This document shows positions 7,330-14,864 of a stretch of DNA of 19,583 bases, in pieces (position 1 is the stretch's first letter; each line of letters starts with the position of its first letter). The notes beneath the pieces are model-generated. The model made no database searches. It had not been told where the DNA came from and was given only the letters and a program-made list of their open reading frames with translations. The stretch is from Ilumatobacteraceae bacterium (GTDB lineage: Bacteria; Actinomycetota; Acidimicrobiia; Acidimicrobiales; Ilumatobacteraceae), in the NCBI GenBank assembly GCA_023257035.1, contig JALRDI010000073.1:1-19583 (forward strand), read 5' to 3'. The translations under genes were made by a program, and so were the position numbers.

Positions 7330-7361
7330 GAGCGCAGGAAGTGCAATCCCCTGCATCGCTC
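7330..7361. terminator. Weak hairpin between convergent genes, possible terminator
   Basis: Between the convergent acyl-CoA dehydrogenase and LLM genes, GAGCG-CAGG (7330-7338) can pair with CCTG-(CAT bulge)-CGCTC (7350-7361) around an 11-nt loop. There is no T-run on either side. The position is where a shared terminator would be expected, but the structural support is weak. Confidence 0.25.
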
Positions 7362-7373
7362 TCACTGAAGCAT

Positions 7374-8420
7374 TCAGTCAAGGATCTCGCGAAGTTTCTC
7401 GACGGTCTGAACTGAATCTCCGCCAACTGGCGAAACCGAGAGGTGTGTCACGCCCGCTTCTTTGTATGCGGCTAGACGCTCTTTGATCTCTCCCGCAGGA
7501 CCAACAAGGTTCGTCTTCTCAAGCATCTCAGCAGGAACTGCAGCAGCAGCACCGGCCTTGTCGCCCGACAGGTAGCGATCTTGGATTTCGATCGCCTCAT
7601 CGACATAGCCATACTTCTGGCAAATGGTGTTGTAGAAGTTCTTGTCTCTGGCTCCCATACCTCCGACGTAGAGGGCAATATTTGGCCGAGCCATATCAAG
7701 AATTTGCTGTTTCTTTTCACCAACGAACTCATCGCCAATTGCAACCATTCCACCAGCAGAAATCTGTAGCTGACCCCGATCAGCATCACGCTTAGCCGTT
7801 CCTGCCTTCAACTCGTCGCCCCATACCTGATGGAACTTCTCAGGGTCGAAGAAAATCGGCAACCAGCCATCCGCGTACTGTGCGGTTGCGGTCACTGATA
7901 GACCCATCAACGATGCCCAGAAAATCGGGATGTCGCTGCGAACCGGGTGATTAATAATCTTGAGTGGCTTCGCGAGGCCTGTGCCTTGCCCCTCAGGAAG
8001 CGGCACCTGCACCGTGGCGCCGTCGTATACAACTGGCTCACGCTTCCAGGTCATGCGACAGACGTTGATGTAGTCCCGGATACGCGCCATCGGCTTCTCA
8101 TACGGAACTCCGTGAAAGCCTTCGATGACCTGAGGTCCAGACGCACCTAAACCAAGAACGAAACGGCCGCCACTCACGAAGTCAAGACCTGCGGCTGTTT
8201 GCGCAACACAGGTGGCAGTCCGGGAATAGACGTTGATAATTCCGGTACCGATCTCAATCTTCGAGGTCTTAGCGGCGAGGTAGCCCAACTGGCTGATTGC
8301 GTCGAAGCTGTAGGCCTCGGGAACCCAAACGAGATCAAGCCCCGCATTTTCCAGATCGCAAACTTTCTGCACGTCAGCATGAAAGTCACCCGAGTAGTTG
8401 ATCATCATCGAAAGCTTCAT
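7374..8420 (-). CDS. LLM-class (luciferase-like) F420-type oxidoreductase
   Basis: This 348-residue protein has the luciferase-like TIM-barrel fold. The actinobacterial branch with this layout is generally coenzyme F420-dependent rather than FMN-dependent. Visible signatures are MKLSMMINYSGDF at the start, AGLDLVWVPEAYSFDAIS, IEIGTGIINVYSRTA, GGRFVLGLGASGPQVIEGFH (the most diagnostic), IPIFWASLMGLSVTATAQYADGWLPIFF, and a C-terminal LVGPAGEIKERLAAYKEAGV. Length and motifs resemble the Rv3520c-like family. The substrate is unknown. The start is ATG at 8420. It is transcribed in the same direction as DUF1295 but after a 74-nt gap containing a strong palindrome, so it may have its own promoter. 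No F420 biosynthesis gene is in the window, so cofactor use is inferred from the family. Confidence 0.9.
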   Translation of the reverse strand: MKLSMMINYSGDFHADVQKVCDLENAGLDLVWVPEAYSFDAISQLGYLAAKTSKIEIGTGIINVYSRTATCVAQTAAGLDFVSGGRFVLGLGASGPQVIEGFHGVPYEKPMARIRDYINVCRMTWKREPVVYDGATVQVPLPEGQGTGLAKPLKIINHPVRSDIPIFWASLMGLSVTATAQYADGWLPIFFDPEKFHQVWGDELKAGTAKRDADRGQLQISAGGMVAIGDEFVGEKKQQILDMARPNIALYVGGMGARDKNFYNTICQKYGYVDEAIEIQDRYLSGDKAGAAAAVPAEMLEKTNLVGPAGEIKERLAAYKEAGVTHLSVSPVGGDSVQTVEKLREILD

Positions 8421-8430
8421 GCCGATGACG

Positions 8431-8471
8431 CTACGCCGTCCGGGTAAGCGTTACCCAATTGGACTACGCCG
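8431..8471. promoter_or_regulatory. Candidate operator before the LLM oxidoreductase gene
   Basis: A perfect inverted repeat GGGTAA-GCG-TTACCC lies at 8442-8456, 21 nt upstream of the LLM start codon. It is flanked by two identical CTACGCCG octamers (8431-8438 and 8464-8471, 33 bp apart). The dyad size suits a TetR- or MarR-type dimer. It is not followed by a T-run, so a terminator for the upstream DUF1295 gene is less likely. The binding protein is unknown. Confidence 0.45.
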
Positions 8472-8494
8472 CTCGAACCATATTGAGACTGGAG

Positions 8495-9262
8495 TTACGC
8501 CTTAGGCGGTCTGGGAATGAAGGCGCTTGTTCGCTCTACGTATGCCTGGTAATCAGGCTTACGTCGTTTCAAGGAACGCTCAAGGAGCGCAACACCGGAA
8601 ACTTTGAGGAGCAACAGATTCATGACGGCTGCTCCAATGAGCCCCCAGCGTCCAACGCTCACGGAACACGCTACGAGCGCTATTCCCCACCATACGCAGG
8701 CGTCGCCGAAGTAATTCGGGTGACGCGTGTAACGCCACAACCCGGTATCGAGAACTTTCCCTTCATTCGAAGGGTCAGCCTTGAAGCGACGTAATTGAAG
8801 GTCGCCAACCGACTCGAAGTAGAAGCCGACGAGCCAAAGCACAACACCTATGATCGCCAGCACACCGATTGATCCCTCTTGACGATGAGACAATTGAACC
8901 GGCAGCGACACAACCCACATCAACGTCCCTTGCAGGGTGTAGACCGTCAGGAAGCTGATCACTGGGAACGCAGGCCCCCACCGCTTTCGCATCGCTACGT
9001 AGCGATAGTCCTCCCCGTGCCCCAGGTTTCGACGCGCAAGGTACAAGCAGAGACGCAAGCCCCACATCAACGTCATGATCCAGAGGAGCGTGTCAAGACT
9101 CGAACGAGAATCATCTGCAATCCACAGCACCGTGGCGACGGTTGCAAAACCAAGTCCCCAGGTGATGTCAACGATTGATGCGTCCTTAATGACGACACTG
9201 ATCAACCATGTGCCGACCATCAAGACGGCGATTGTCAGAGCGGCTAGCAAAAGTTCGTTCAT
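8495..9262 (-). CDS. DUF1295 family membrane protein (steroid 5-alpha-reductase / ICMT-like fold)
   Basis: This 255-residue integral membrane protein has about six or seven hydrophobic helices (for example 1-25, 33-50, 57-76, 97-121, 131-150, 186-204 and 206-226). The family core is present: VDITWGLGFA (31-40), FKADPSNEGKVLDTGLWRYT then RHPNYFGD (180-187), and a late LLE at 226-228 before YQAYVERTSAFIPRPPK. The RHPNY motif is shared with isoprenylcysteine carboxyl methyltransferases and NADPH-dependent steroid 5-alpha-reductases, so the enzyme probably modifies a membrane lipid or isoprenoid. The exact reaction is unknown. Its ATG overlaps the PlsC stop codon (ATGA), indicating translational coupling with the acyltransferase. 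Confidence 0.9.
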   Translation of the reverse strand: MNELLLAALTIAVLMVGTWLISVVIKDASIVDITWGLGFATVATVLWIADDSRSSLDTLLWIMTLMWGLRLCLYLARRNLGHGEDYRYVAMRKRWGPAFPVISFLTVYTLQGTLMWVVSLPVQLSHRQEGSIGVLAIIGVVLWLVGFYFESVGDLQLRRFKADPSNEGKVLDTGLWRYTRHPNYFGDACVWWGIALVACSVSVGRWGLIGAAVMNLLLLKVSGVALLERSLKRRKPDYQAYVERTSAFIPRPPKA

Positions 9263-10266
9263 GATCTCTTCCTTAGTTGCTCGTCAACCTCAACATCCAT
9301 CTTTGCCCACATTTCATCGAGCCAGGTGACACCTGCATTCGCTATCGAGGAACGGCCGATTCTGCGGGCCTTGAAGACAATCTCAATGTCATCGCTGATC
9401 ATCGCTCGCAACACCCCACCAAATGTCGACAGACCGTCGAAACCGGTATGCCAAGCAAGAACAACATCAGCGGAAGGGGCACCATTCAATAGTGCAAGAG
9501 ATCCGCTCGGTCGCACCGGGATGAGATGCTGAAGCCGCTGAGTGGCGTGAAGTCGTTCTGGGGAATGTTCCCGAATCCGCGCGAGAGCAGAGACACGTTT
9601 TGCTGAACTTGATCGAGTCCCCTCAGGAAAAATAACTGCAATGTCTGATTCCTGAAGATCGCTTCCAAGGCTCGCAACCGATGCAAGCTCATCCTCGGAC
9701 TGCCGAGACCCCCTATCAACGAAATAATTCGGTACTCGCAGACCAACAATGTCGAGGCATGGATCCCACAGCAGCTCGCGTTTCAAGACATACCTCGGGT
9801 GAAGGCCTCTACGGGTGCACACGACCCACGCAGAAAGCAGAGAATCAGCCAGGCTGGCATGACGACACAGCAGAATCGCCTGGCCGGAATCGAACACGCC
9901 CTCGTCGGTCACGTCAATTGTGGCCCGCATCATGACTCTGAGGCCCGACATTAATTTTCCAGCCCACCAGCCCATCAACCGGTAATGCAATCGATGGTTC
10001 GAAGATTGTCCTGCAAGCCACAACGCGAAAGAAATCAGTACTCCAGCACTCTCAATGATCGACCAGTACCAGCCGAACAACAGCAGTCGCGTCAGCGGCA
10101 GTGTCCATCGGAATCGAATGAGATCGATGAGGACGACCAACCCAAGCCACAGGGGCGCGCTAACAGTGACGAGCGCCGCCAGCAAAAATACGGCCGTCAC
10201 GCTGATCACCCGACGTCGCAACCGGGCTCCTAGCGCTGCGTAATCAGGTGTAAGGGGCCGACCCAT
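9259..10266 (-). CDS. PlsC-type lysophospholipid acyltransferase
   Basis: Acyltransferases of this family move an acyl chain to a lysophospholipid or other lipid hydroxyl at the membrane. The catalytic H-X4-D motif is His136-ASLA-Asp141 (RHASLADS), and the second block is FPEGTRSS (213-220). Two or three hydrophobic segments precede the domain (about 18-52 and 60-86). At 335 residues it is longer than a minimal 1-acyl-glycerol-3-phosphate acyltransferase (about 240), because of the N-terminal membrane part. HASLAD rather than the common NHxSxxD suggests a branch distinct from plain PlsC. The start overlaps the 3' end of larE by 23 nt, and the stop overlaps the DUF1295 start by 4 nt, so it sits in the middle of a tight operon. 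The acyl acceptor is unknown. Confidence 0.88.
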   Translation of the reverse strand: MGRPLTPDYAALGARLRRRVISVTAVFLLAALVTVSAPLWLGLVVLIDLIRFRWTLPLTRLLLFGWYWSIIESAGVLISFALWLAGQSSNHRLHYRLMGWWAGKLMSGLRVMMRATIDVTDEGVFDSGQAILLCRHASLADSLLSAWVVCTRRGLHPRYVLKRELLWDPCLDIVGLRVPNYFVDRGSRQSEDELASVASLGSDLQESDIAVIFPEGTRSSSAKRVSALARIREHSPERLHATQRLQHLIPVRPSGSLALLNGAPSADVVLAWHTGFDGLSTFGGVLRAMISDDIEIVFKARRIGRSSIANAGVTWLDEMWAKMDVEVDEQLRKRS

Positions 10267-11083
10267 TCGGATTCAACGATCCTGATCGAAAGCCACCAAT
10301 GTCCACAGTGACGTAACGAAAACCGAGAGCGAGCAATCGCTCCTCGACGTGCGAACGAGCTTCGATGACCCCTTGAAGATCGCTGTCCTCCACCTCGATG
10401 CGTGCAACATCACCGTGGTGCCGAACACGACACGACCGGATACCAAGGTCATGAAGCACCTGTTCTGCGCGCTCGACTCTGGACAGAATTTCGACAGTTA
10501 CCTCGGTCCCGAACGGAATTCGACTTGCCAAGCAAGCCGCGGCGGGCTTATCCCAGGTTTCAAGTCCTAACGCTCGAGACAATTCACGTATTTCAGATTT
10601 GGCGAGGCCAACCTCAACAAAGGGGAATCGCGCTCCGGCTTCAGCCGCAGCAACTTGTCCGGGTCGATGATCGTCGAGGTCATCAACATTTACGCCAAGG
10701 ACAACGGTCGCTCCGCTATCGACAAAGGGCTGAAGGGCATCCATGAGCGCTGATTTGCAGTGGAAGCATCGATCGACATCATTTCGTCGATACGCAGCCT
10801 GCTCCATCTCGTCGGTCGTCACTGCGACCCAATCAAGGTTCCATGTCTCCGCAAGGCGCGAGCAATCATCGAACTCCGTTCCGGCAAGCGACGGGGAGAC
10901 AGCAGTTACTGACGTAGCCGAAACGCCTTCAGTTGATGCAGCAACATACGCAAGAAGCGACGAGTCGGCACCTCCGCTGAATGCGACGCATACATCACCC
11001 ATCTCACGTAAGACAGACTTCAACTCTTCAAGCTTGAGCGAAAGCGTGTCGCTTAATAACGAACTTGCAGCAGCGGGAACCAC
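10244..11083 (-). CDS. larE: LarE-type ATP-dependent sulfur transferase
   Basis: LarE adenylates and sulfurates a pyridinium biscarboxylate mononucleotide in making the nickel-pincer cofactor of lactate racemase-type enzymes. The PP-loop is AFSGGADSS (residues 34-42), followed by CFHCK (Cys106, Cys109), DDLDDHRPG and KPAAACLASRIPFG (Cys184), and the C-terminal VRHHGDVARIE and LGFRYVTVDIGGFRSGSLN. The start chosen is GTG 11083, with AGGA 7 nt upstream, giving 279 residues as in the family and beginning 31 nt after the typA stop. An ATG at 11233 is open in the same frame but would overlap typA by 119 nt and add 50 non-conserved residues. The CxxC plus a third Cys matches the iron-sulfur-dependent LarE type rather than the sacrificial-cysteine type. 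No larA, larB or larC is visible. The stop overlaps the plsC start. Confidence 0.9.
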   Translation of the reverse strand: MVPAAASSLLSDTLSLKLEELKSVLREMGDVCVAFSGGADSSLLAYVAASTEGVSATSVTAVSPSLAGTEFDDCSRLAETWNLDWVAVTTDEMEQAAYRRNDVDRCFHCKSALMDALQPFVDSGATVVLGVNVDDLDDHRPGQVAAAEAGARFPFVEVGLAKSEIRELSRALGLETWDKPAAACLASRIPFGTEVTVEILSRVERAEQVLHDLGIRSCRVRHHGDVARIEVEDSDLQGVIEARSHVEERLLALGFRYVTVDIGGFRSGSLNPNGSAPYT

Positions 11084-11114
11084 GACCCCATCCTGCCAGA
11101 TCGGCGCACGCCGG

Positions 11115-12950
11115 TCAGGACGATGCTCGGGCTCGAGCGTGGCGAATACGTTCTTGAGGGTCGAGATACACCTTTCGGAGGCGTACGTGTACCGGAGTAA
11201 CCTCGACACACTCATCTTCCGCAATGAATTCAAGAGCCTGCTCCAAGGACAATTGACGATGAGGGGTGAGTTTCACCGTTTCATCTGCAGAAGACGCTCG
11301 CATGTTGGTGAGCTTCTTTTCACGGCAGATATTCACTTCCATATCGCCGGCGCGGGAGTTTTCGCCAACGATCATTCCTTCGTACACCTCGGTACCGGGT
11401 GGAATGAGCATTGTTGAACGTTCTTGAAGATTGATCATTGCGTAGGTTGTTGCCGGCCCCTTCCGATCAGCCACCAAAGAACCCCGTTCGCGAGATCGAA
11501 TCTCGCCCGCCCATGGCTCATACCCCTCAAACACATGGCTAATGACGCCAGTTCCACGTGTTTCAGTTAGGAACTCAGTTCTGAACCCAATTAGGCCGCG
11601 AGCCGGAACGAGGTATTCCAATCGAACCCAACCGAGTCCATGGTTGGCCATATTTTCCATGCGGCCACGGCGCACTGCGAGCAACTGGGTGATGGTTCCG
11701 AGGTGTTCCTCGGGTACATCAATAGTGACTCGCTCAACTGGCTCGTGGCGCTTGTCGTCGATCATTCGAGTGACGACCTCCGGCTTTCCAACGGTGAGCT
11801 CAAATCCTTCGCGGCGCATCGTTTCGATGAGTACGGCTAACTGCAATTCGCCTCGAGCAAGCACTTCCCACGCATCAGGCCGATCGGTCTGATTCACCCG
11901 AAGCGACACATTGCCGATGAGCTCTTGGTCGAGACGACTCTTCACCAATCGAGCGGTCAGCCGATCGCCGTCACGACCTGCCAGAGGAGATGTATTAATC
12001 CCAATGGTCATTGAAAGCGCTGGTTCATCAACTGTGATGCGAGGCAACGCAACCGGGTGTTCGAGATCTGCGAGGGTCTCACCAATCGTGATGTCGTCAA
12101 TTCCCGCTACCGCAACAAGGTCACCGGCATAGGCTGAGTCGACCGAGACGCGCTCTAAGTGCTGCGTAAGGAATAGCTCTGCAACTTTGGCTCGTTCAAT
12201 CGAACCGTCAGCACGGCACCATGCGACCTGCTGATTACGACGAATTTCGCCCTCCACAACCCGACACAGGGCGAGTCGCCCGAGATACGGGCTTGCATCA
12301 AGGTTCGTCACCCATGCCTGCAATGGAGCACCCGGAGTAAAGGCCGGGGCCGGGACAGTCGACATGATGACCTCGAAGAGCGGCGTGAGATCCTCTCCAA
12401 TTTCATTCTCAACGGTTGTGGCCCATCCTGCTCGCCCAGACGAGTAGATGATCGGGAAATCAAGCTGATCGGCATCAGCGTCTAGGTCGAGGAACAACTC
12501 GTAAACCTCATCGACTACCGCTGCGATACGAGCATCTGGACGGTCAACCTTGTTAATGACCAAAATCACCGGAAGGTGTTGCGATAGCGCCTTGCGCAGA
12601 ACGAATCGGGTCTGCGGTAACGGGCCCTCAGCAGCATCAACAAGAAGAATGATGCCATCGACCATGGTCAACGCTCGCTCGACCTCACCACCGAAATCTG
12701 CGTGTCCAGGCGTATCGACAATGTTCAGAGTGGTGCCGTTCCACACCAGCGAGGTGTTCTTCGCAAGAATGGTGATTCCCTTTTCACGCTCGAGATCCAT
12801 CGAGTCCATCACGCGCTCGGCAACCGTCTCGTTCGATCGGAAGGCTCCAGACTGTTGAAGCATTGAGTCGACAAGAGTTGTCTTTCCGTGGTCTACGTGG
12901 GCGACAATGGCAATGTTTCGGAGATCTTCTCTCCTCGAGGTGGGGGGCAC
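11115..12950 (-). CDS. typA: Translational GTPase TypA/BipA
   Basis: Ribosome-associated GTPase of the EF-G/LepA family, acting in ribosome assembly and stress adaptation. 611 residues is the normal length. Motifs: G1 AHVDHGKT (17-24), G2 region EKGITILAKN (56-65), G3 DTPGH (79-83), G4 NKVD (133-136). They are followed by the beta-barrel domain, the EF-G-like domains III and V (ARGLIGFRTEFLTETRG) and the TypA-specific C-terminal domain (GTEVYEGMIVGENSRAGDME, then NICREKKLTNMRASSADETV, KLTPHRQLSLEQALEFI). The start is GTG at 12950 with no clear Shine-Dalgarno. It begins 20 nt after the nitroreductase stop and ends 31 nt before larE, within the minus-strand operon. Confidence 0.98.
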   Translation of the reverse strand: MPPTSRREDLRNIAIVAHVDHGKTTLVDSMLQQSGAFRSNETVAERVMDSMDLEREKGITILAKNTSLVWNGTTLNIVDTPGHADFGGEVERALTMVDGIILLVDAAEGPLPQTRFVLRKALSQHLPVILVINKVDRPDARIAAVVDEVYELFLDLDADADQLDFPIIYSSGRAGWATTVENEIGEDLTPLFEVIMSTVPAPAFTPGAPLQAWVTNLDASPYLGRLALCRVVEGEIRRNQQVAWCRADGSIERAKVAELFLTQHLERVSVDSAYAGDLVAVAGIDDITIGETLADLEHPVALPRITVDEPALSMTIGINTSPLAGRDGDRLTARLVKSRLDQELIGNVSLRVNQTDRPDAWEVLARGELQLAVLIETMRREGFELTVGKPEVVTRMIDDKRHEPVERVTIDVPEEHLGTITQLLAVRRGRMENMANHGLGWVRLEYLVPARGLIGFRTEFLTETRGTGVISHVFEGYEPWAGEIRSRERGSLVADRKGPATTYAMINLQERSTMLIPPGTEVYEGMIVGENSRAGDMEVNICREKKLTNMRASSADETVKLTPHRQLSLEQALEFIAEDECVEVTPVHVRLRKVYLDPQERIRHARARASS

Positions 12951-12970
12951 AAGGAGAGGACGCTATCGAA

Positions 12971-13624
12971 TTAGTCGAGCGTTGGGCGCGTGCCGTAACG
13001 ATCGAGATGAATCGACCGGCGGACATCCTTTCGCGGCGCTCTTCCGAAGTTGCCCGTTGCATAGCCAAGCGGGATGTGAGCGGCGATCTCAAACCGATCT
13101 GGATCTGCCCCGATGACCTCCAAGGCCTCTCGTTGGTACACCCGAATTACCGTCGTAAACGCAGTTCCCAGTCCGAGGCTTCGCGCCGCGATGCAGAAGT
13201 TCTGCACCGCCGGAAAGACGCTGCCATCGAGACGACCGATGTCGACAACACCCTCTTCATCGCGGAATCCCCATGGAATAATTGGTTGAAGAAACAAGAC
13301 ATGCACTGGAACATCACCAATAGTTCTCGCGAGATCTTGGGATGCCTTTCGGGTTCGTTCGTAGGAGGCACGATCGGTGTCCGAACGAAAAACTGGCTCC
13401 GGGAGACACCGCTCATAACGATCAAACGCCTTCCGGTAAATCTCCGAGAGTGCGTTTCTCACCTCCGGCGAACGAACAACGACATATTGCTGTGGTTGAA
13501 CATTTCCGCCTGACGGAGCCTGCTGGGCAGCCTCAAGGCACTGCATGACAAGATCGTCGGCGACGGGCGCATCGGAGTAACGCCGCATCGCCCGCGTTGT
13601 CAAAATTGCTTCCATTGCTTCCAC
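12971..13624 (-). CDS. Nitroreductase family FMN oxidoreductase
   Basis: This is an FMN-dependent NAD(P)H oxidoreductase of the nitroreductase fold, 217 residues, normally a homodimer. Visible signatures are ILTTRAMRRYSDAPV (Arg contacts to FMN phosphate), AAQQAPSGGNVQPQQYVVV, the dimer/FMN segment GSVFPAVQNFCIAARSLGLGTAFTT (split at the Leu for reading), and the C-terminal GYATGNFGRAPRKDVRRSIH. The start is GTG at 13624, with AAAGGAG ending 6 nt upstream. A 9-nt duplication (GGAAGCAAT twice) creates an in-frame ATG three codons later, but that one is too far from the ribosome-binding site. It follows the HsaA-like gene after 11 nt, so the two are co-transcribed. It might supply reduced flavin to that neighbour or act alone. 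The substrate is unknown. Confidence 0.92.
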   Translation of the reverse strand: MEAMEAILTTRAMRRYSDAPVADDLVMQCLEAAQQAPSGGNVQPQQYVVVRSPEVRNALSEIYRKAFDRYERCLPEPVFRSDTDRASYERTRKASQDLARTIGDVPVHVLFLQPIIPWGFRDEEGVVDIGRLDGSVFPAVQNFCIAARSLGLGTAFTTVIRVYQREALEVIGADPDRFEIAAHIPLGYATGNFGRAPRKDVRRSIHLDRYGTRPTLD

Positions 13625-13635
13625 GCTGGGCTCCT

Positions 13636-14784
13636 TTAGATCATCGCTGAATCAAATTCGAGACCGAGGTGGTGTCGGCCAAGGCTTTCAAACAATCGGG
13701 GCGCCACCATGATGTGCTGCGGGATGACCGAGAGATTTCTCAGACATCGCCCCAACACGCTCGAGTCGTAAACCGCGGCACCGCCCGCGAGGCGGAACAT
13801 TTCATTCGCGACAAGGGAAGATTCCTCAACCGTGTGTGCGGCTGCACCTCGAATTCGGACTCGTGAAGAGACCGGCACCTTTTCACCGCCCAACACCATT
13901 TGATAGGCGCGTTCAACACTGCGAAACAGTTCACCTCCTGCAGCATCAAGTCGTGACCGTGATCGAGCAATGGTCGCTTGAACAGATGCTTGCTGAGAGA
14001 GCAATCGACGCGAGAACTGTGGCGATCGCTCATTTGCAAGAATCACAGCTTCGCTCCAGGCACGCTCGGCAACGCCGAGTGCAACAGCAGCAACTCCTGC
14101 GCCAAGGATCGAAAAGTTCGGAAGTCGCACAAGAGGATCAGACGAAATGGGCTCTGCCCCAATCTGAGGTATGACACGAGTGTCCGGGACGACGACATTG
14201 TCAATCGTGAAATCAACCGAACCAGTTCCTCGCATGCCGACGGTCTGCCAGGTGTCGTGCAGCGTGACCTCTTCTTTCGGTACGACGATGGTCACCCTGT
14301 CTCCATCGTCGAGTGCGACGCCAGCGACAATCCAGTCACAGTGATGTAAACCACTTCCCCACTGCCAACCTCCAGACACCAACACCCCGCCATCGATTCG
14401 CCGACCGGTTCCATTTGGCGCAAACACACCGCCTACGGCAGCGGCCTCTCCGAATGTCGTTTGTGCAGTAGCAGTGTCGAGAAACCCAGCGAGAAGGCAT
14501 GTCGTCGACGAGATCATCGAACACCAACCGGCAGCACCATCATGAGCAGCGATCGCACTCATCGCAGAAAGCGCAGCTGTTGGAAGGTGACCCGGACCGC
14601 CGACATCGTCAGGAAGCAACAGCGCAAGAAGTCCCTCGGCACTGAGGCATTCAACGGTTGATGCCGAAAGCCTGCGTAGGTTCTCAGCATCGTCGGCGTT
14701 ATTTCTCACCGTCGAAGCAACGCGATTGACCGCGTCAGAGAGATCCTCCGTCAGCCATTCGTCGAATGAGGCGTGTGCCACCAC
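13636..14784 (-). CDS. Acyl-CoA dehydrogenase-fold flavoprotein, HsaA/group D monooxygenase-like
   Basis: About 382 residues of acyl-CoA dehydrogenase fold, but with the markers of the flavin-dependent monooxygenase branch (HsaA, DszC, group D enzymes) rather than a true dehydrogenase. These markers are SGGWQWGSGLHHCDWIVAG, DTWQTVGMRGTGSVDFTIDN, and the C-terminal GGAAVYDSSVLGRCLRNLSV with QH and LGRHHLGL. There is no YEGT-type or LER-type catalytic Glu pattern. Such enzymes hydroxylate phenolic or heteroaromatic substrates with reduced flavin from a separate reductase. The start is uncertain: TTG 14787, GTG 14784 and GTG 14781 are consecutive in frame and no Shine-Dalgarno is clear. GTG 14784 is given. 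It is the first gene of the minus-strand operon and diverges from the acyl-CoA synthetase across about 80 nt. Confidence 0.85.
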   Translation of the reverse strand: MVAHASFDEWLTEDLSDAVNRVASTVRNNADDAENLRRLSASTVECLSAEGLLALLLPDDVGGPGHLPTAALSAMSAIAAHDGAAGWCSMISSTTCLLAGFLDTATAQTTFGEAAAVGGVFAPNGTGRRIDGGVLVSGGWQWGSGLHHCDWIVAGVALDDGDRVTIVVPKEEVTLHDTWQTVGMRGTGSVDFTIDNVVVPDTRVIPQIGAEPISSDPLVRLPNFSILGAGVAAVALGVAERAWSEAVILANERSPQFSRRLLSQQASVQATIARSRSRLDAAGGELFRSVERAYQMVLGGEKVPVSSRVRIRGAAAHTVEESSLVANEMFRLAGGAAVYDSSVLGRCLRNLSVIPQHIMVAPRLFESLGRHHLGLEFDSAMI

Positions 14785-14864
14785 CAAAGAGTAGATGAGA
14801 ACCCAGGCCGTTCACGTCCTCGGGAACTTCGCGTCAGCATGGTCTGGCCGCTACCGTCTCAACG
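14785..14864. promoter_or_regulatory. Divergent intergenic region, presumed bidirectional promoter
   Basis: This 80-nt gap separates the HsaA-like gene (minus) and the acyl-CoA synthetase (plus), so it should contain both promoters. I cannot pick convincing -10/-35 pairs or an operator dyad by eye. Neither downstream start has a clear Shine-Dalgarno sequence, so leaderless transcripts are possible. The assignment rests on gene arrangement only. Confidence 0.35.

Noticed and set aside
11084..11233. 50-codon N-terminal extension of larE reaching into typA
   Set aside because: It would overlap typA by 119 nt. GTG 11083 has a Shine-Dalgarno at the right distance and gives the family length.
10743..11417. 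Plus-strand open frame of 224 codons over larE and typA
   Set aside because: It is antisense to two well-supported genes, with no motif, signal peptide or ribosome-binding site.
12863..13513. Plus-strand open frame of 216 codons over typA and the nitroreductase
   Set aside because: It spans two real minus-strand genes in the antisense direction, and its protein has no recognisable domain.
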